Shown piece after piece: positions 5,930-8,900 of a DNA stretch of 8,900 bases. The stretch lies in NCBI GenBank assembly GCA_905182825.1, contig CAJJDJ010000112.1, forward strand, positions 1 to 8,900, written 5' to 3'. Positions within the stretch are counted from its first letter, which is position 1. Each line of letters begins with the position of its first letter. The translations under genes and the position numbers were made by a program. The notes under the pieces are model-generated. The model saw nothing but the letters and a program-made list of their open reading frames with translations. It was not told where the DNA came from and did not search any database. The stretch is from Thiotrichaceae bacterium UBA7359. Lineage in GTDB: Bacteria; Pseudomonadota; Gammaproteobacteria; Eutrophobiales; Eutrophobiaceae.

Positions 5930-8900
5930 ATGAAGCAAGCACCAAAGCAACAGGGTTTATACGATCCTTCAACAGAACATGATGCCTGCGGTCTCGGTTT
6001 TGTTGCGCACATGAAAGGACAAAAATCTCATAAGGTTATTGATGATGCACTAACTATTCTTAGAAATTTAACACATCGTGGTGCCTGTGGTTGTGAAGAA
6101 AATACCGGCGATGGTGTTGGTATATTGATTCAGAAGCCACATAAATTTTTTAAGCGTGTTTGCCATGATATTAATATCAAACTGCCAGATGTCGATAGTT
6201 ATGGTGCGGGTATGGTTTTTTTCCCTACTGACGTAGCTCAAGCAAGACAATGTCAGGAAATATTTGTAAGAATAATTAAAGAAGAAAGCCAGAAACTATT
6301 GGGTTGGCGTGAAGTCCCTATCGATGACTCTTCTTTAGGTCCAACAGCATTAGATGGTGAGCCAAACTTCAAACAAATTTTTATTGCCAAAAGTGACGAG
6401 CTTGAGCCAGACGCCTTTGATCGCAAACTCTATGTTATTCGCAAGCGTGTCGAAAATGAAATCTGGAGTTCAGGCTTGACTGAGCAAAATATGTTCTATA
6501 TCCCATCATTATCATATCGTACCTTCGTTTATAAAGGCATGCTAACTGGAACACAGATAGAACCGATGTTCCCTGAATTATCCGAACCCGATGTCGAATC
6601 AGCTCTAGCACTAGTACATCAAAGGTTTTCTACCAACACTTTTCCAGCTTGGCGTTTGGCACATCCGTTTAGATATGTTGCGCATAACGGAGAGATTAAC
6701 ACTGCCCGTGGAAATGCTAATTGGATGCGAGCGCGTGAATCATTATGCGAATCTGAATTATTTGGTGATGACTTAAAAAAATTATTTCCTATATGTATTG
6801 AAGGTGGAAGTGATTCAGCGACCTTTGATAATGTGATGGAGTTCCTGCATATGTCAGGTCGTCCATTACCACTTGCCGTATTAATGATGGTCCCAGAGGC
6901 ATGGTCTGGTCATGAGACCATGGATGATGAGCGTAAGGCATTCTATGAATACCATGCGAATCTAATGGAGCCTTGGGATGGTCCTGCTTCTTTATCTTTT
7001 ACAGATGGTGAAGTCATTGGTGCAGTACTAGATCGAAACGGTTTACGACCATCACGCTTCTATGTAACACACGATGACATCGTGATTATGGCTTCAGAAG
7101 TTGGCGTTTTAGATGTCGCGCCTGAAAACGTAAAGATAAAAGGTCGTCTTCATCCGGGTCGTATCTTTATGGTTGATACCAAACAAGGTCGAATAATTGA
7201 AGATGAAGAATTAAAAAAAACCTTCACCAGCGAACATCCTTATTCTGAATGGTTGAAAGATAATTTGTTGCCAATCGAGAATCTACCAAATCCAAAACAG
7301 ATATATGGGTCAGATCCAGATACTTTATTACAGCGACAGCAAGCTTTCGGTTATACCCATGAAGATTTGAAACTGTTAATGGCTCCAATGGCAGAAAAGG
7401 GTATCGAACCAACTGGTTCTATGGGAACGGATACGGCACTGGCTGTATTATCAAATCGTTCACGTTTATTGTATGACTATTTTAAACAGCTATTCGCACA
7501 AGTAACCAACCCACCTCTTGATGGTATTCGAGAAGAATTAGTAACGCAGATTGCAACAACGATTGGACCAGAACGTAACTTGTTAGAACCTTCTCCAGAG
7601 AGCTGTCGTCGGATCAGGATCAATACACCGATTATTACCAATGAAGAACTGGCGAAAATACGTGATGTGAATCTTCCCGGTTTTAAAACTAAAATGATTG
7701 ATATCCTTTATCCGGTTGCCAAAGGTGGCGTAGGTTTAAACAAAGCATTGGAAGCGGTTTATCTAAAGGTCGATCAAGCTATTGAAGATGGCTATTCCAA
7801 TGTTATTCTTTCTGACCGAGGTGTCAGCGCGACGAAAACAGCAATTCCAGCTTTACTCGCAACCGCTGGTGTGCACCATCATCTTATTAGAAACGGTAAA
7901 CGTACTCGCGTTGGTCTGATACTTGAGTCCGGTGAACCAAGAGAAGTACATCACTTTGCGGTACTGATAGGCTATGGTATAGGTGCGGTTAATCCTTATC
8001 TGGCGTTTGAATCATTAGGTGATTTAATTGGTAATGGTCGCTTACCTGAAATGGAACATTCTGTTGCTGTGAGGAACTTCATCAAGGCGGTCAATAAAGG
8101 TCTGGTTAAGACTATGGCGAAGATGGGCATTTCTACCGTACAGTCTTATTGCGGGGCACAGGTGTTTGAGGCGATAGGACTTAATAAAGAATTTGTTGAC
8201 AAGTACTTCACTTGGACTGCATCACGTATCGGCGGTATAGGAATTGATGTTATTGCTGAGGAGATGAATCAACGTCATCATAATGCCTTCCCAGACCGTG
8301 AAGTGAAAGAACCTGATCTGGAATGGGGTGGGGAGTATCAATGGCGGCGTGATGGTGAATATCATTTGTTCAATCCTGATACTGTTTTTAAACTACAGCA
8401 TGCTACCCGTTCAGGTCAGTACTCTATCTTTAAAGAGTATACCGAGCTTGTAAACAATCAAAGTGAAAACCTTGCTACTTTGAGAGGTCTGTTTGAGTTC
8501 AAGGAACATGATGAGTCCATTCCGTTAAGCGAAGTTGAGCCGATTGAAGAAATCATGAAACGTTTTTCAACTGGAGCAATGTCTTTTGGTTCGATCAGTA
8601 AAGAAGCACATGAAACATTAGCAATTGCGATGAACCGTATTGGCGGTAAGTCAAACACTGGTGAAGGAGGTGAAAATCCAGATCGTTTTACATCAGACGA
8701 TAATGGTGATCTAAGACGAAGTTCAATCAAGCAAGTTGCCTCAGGTCGATTCGGTGTTAACAGTGAATATCTTGTAAATGCCGATGATATACAGATTAAA
8801 ATGGCGCAAGGTGCGAAGCCAGGTGAAGGCGGGCAATTACCTGGACCAAAAGTGTATCCATGGATTGCGGAAGTAAGGCATTCCACCCCGTGGGTTGAGT
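5930..8900 (+). CDS. gltB: Glutamate synthase large subunit GltB, N-terminal 990 codons (3' end outside window)
   Basis: The large (alpha) subunit takes ammonia from glutamine and adds it to 2-oxoglutarate to make glutamate; electrons come through the small subunit GltD, probably encoded just downstream. The ATG at 5930 gives a 19-residue propeptide before C20 (HDACGLGF), the nucleophile exposed by cleavage in this class II amidotransferase. Further amidotransferase motifs are HQRFSTNT (230-237), NGEINTARGNANW (253 on) and EGGSDSATFDN. The central domain follows (SDRGVSATKTAIPALLA, HHHLIRNGKRTRVGLI, SRIGGIGIDVIAEE), then the FMN-binding synthase domain from about residue 835, with FSTGAMSFGSIS at 879-890 and GGKSNTGEGGE. 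The 3Fe-4S cysteines lie beyond the window. The frame is uninterrupted, including A7 (6775-6781) and A8 (7213-7220) tracts. The ribosome site is weak (GAG 5917-5919). The last few codons read STPWVE where the family has STPGVG. Confidence 0.97.
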   Translation, partial: MKQAPKQQGLYDPSTEHDACGLGFVAHMKGQKSHKVIDDALTILRNLTHRGACGCEENTGDGVGILIQKPHKFFKRVCHDINIKLPDVDSYGAGMVFFPTDVAQARQCQEIFVRIIKEESQKLLGWREVPIDDSSLGPTALDGEPNFKQIFIAKSDELEPDAFDRKLYVIRKRVENEIWSSGLTEQNMFYIPSLSYRTFVYKGMLTGTQIEPMFPELSEPDVESALALVHQRFSTNTFPAWRLAHPFRYVAHNGEINTARGNANWMRARESLCESELFGDDLKKLFPICIEGGSDSATFDNVMEFLHMSGRPLPLAVLMMVPEAWSGHETMDDERKAFYEYHANLMEPWDGPASLSFTDGEVIGAVLDRNGLRPSRFYVTHDDIVIMASEVGVLDVAPENVKIKGRLHPGRIFMVDTKQGRIIEDEELKKTFTSEHPYSEWLKDNLLPIENLPNPKQIYGSDPDTLLQRQQAFGYTHEDLKLLMAPMAEKGIEPTGSMGTDTALAVLSNRSRLLYDYFKQLFAQVTNPPLDGIREELVTQIATTIGPERNLLEPSPESCRRIRINTPIITNEELAKIRDVNLPGFKTKMIDILYPVAKGGVGLNKALEAVYLKVDQAIEDGYSNVILSDRGVSATKTAIPALLATAGVHHHLIRNGKRTRVGLILESGEPREVHHFAVLIGYGIGAVNPYLAFESLGDLIGNGRLPEMEHSVAVRNFIKAVNKGLVKTMAKMGISTVQSYCGAQVFEAIGLNKEFVDKYFTWTASRIGGIGIDVIAEEMNQRHHNAFPDREVKEPDLEWGGEYQWRRDGEYHLFNPDTVFKLQHATRSGQYSIFKEYTELVNNQSENLATLRGLFEFKEHDESIPLSEVEPIEEIMKRFSTGAMSFGSISKEAHETLAIAMNRIGGKSNTGEGGENPDRFTSDDNGDLRRSSIKQVASGRFGVNSEYLVNADDIQIKMAQGAKPGEGGQLPGPKVYPWIAEVRHSTPWVE

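Noticed and set aside
6068..7412. Two short minus-strand open frames (6068-6250, 7224-7412)
   Set aside because: Both are antisense to strongly conserved parts of gltB and carry no motif.
8458..8886. 142-residue minus-strand open frame
   Set aside because: Antisense shadow of the FMN-binding region of gltB; proline, serine and cysteine rich, with no family resemblance.

Overview
The window is AT-rich chromosomal DNA, all of it read on the + strand. The order is pilQ (3' end), aroK, aroB, dgt, a damX-like AAA-ATPase/SPOR gene, then gltB (5' part). The pilQ-aroK-aroB-damX-gltB neighbourhood is a known arrangement in Gammaproteobacteria, so an AT-rich gammaproteobacterium is the best guess. This rests on gene order and protein motifs only; genus cannot be given. 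The dgt gene between aroB and damX is a less usual insertion in that order.

Layout. Bases 2-1150 encode the C-terminal secretin part of PilQ, the outer-membrane pore of type IV pili, followed by a probable rho-independent terminator. Bases 1277-4023 hold a tight cluster of aroK (shikimate kinase), aroB (3-dehydroquinate synthase, overlapping aroK by 14 bases) and dgt (HD-domain dNTP triphosphohydrolase, 7 bases after aroB), probably driven from a promoter just before aroK. Bases 4078-5590 are a gene for a DamX/ExeA-like protein (N-terminal AAA ATPase, one membrane segment, acidic and low-complexity linker, C-terminal SPOR peptidoglycan-binding domain). It is broken in this sequence by three reading-frame shifts, near 4458-4470, 4773-4779 and 5374-5381. 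Bases 5591-5929 are a noncoding gap that ends in a good sigma70-type promoter with two dyads. From 5930 the large subunit of glutamate synthase (gltB) is open for 990 codons to the window edge.

How they fit together. aroK and aroB supply chorismate synthesis, gltB supplies glutamate, dgt adjusts dNTP pools, and pilQ and the damX-like gene belong to the cell envelope. The main point of interest is the damX-like gene. Every domain and catalytic motif expected is still present and no in-frame nonsense substitution is seen, yet the frame changes three times, while five neighbouring genes with equally long A tracts are intact. That suggests recent gene decay, assembly error, or expression through slippage at A tracts, and these can be told apart experimentally. 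No mobile element, CRISPR array, tRNA or rRNA was seen.
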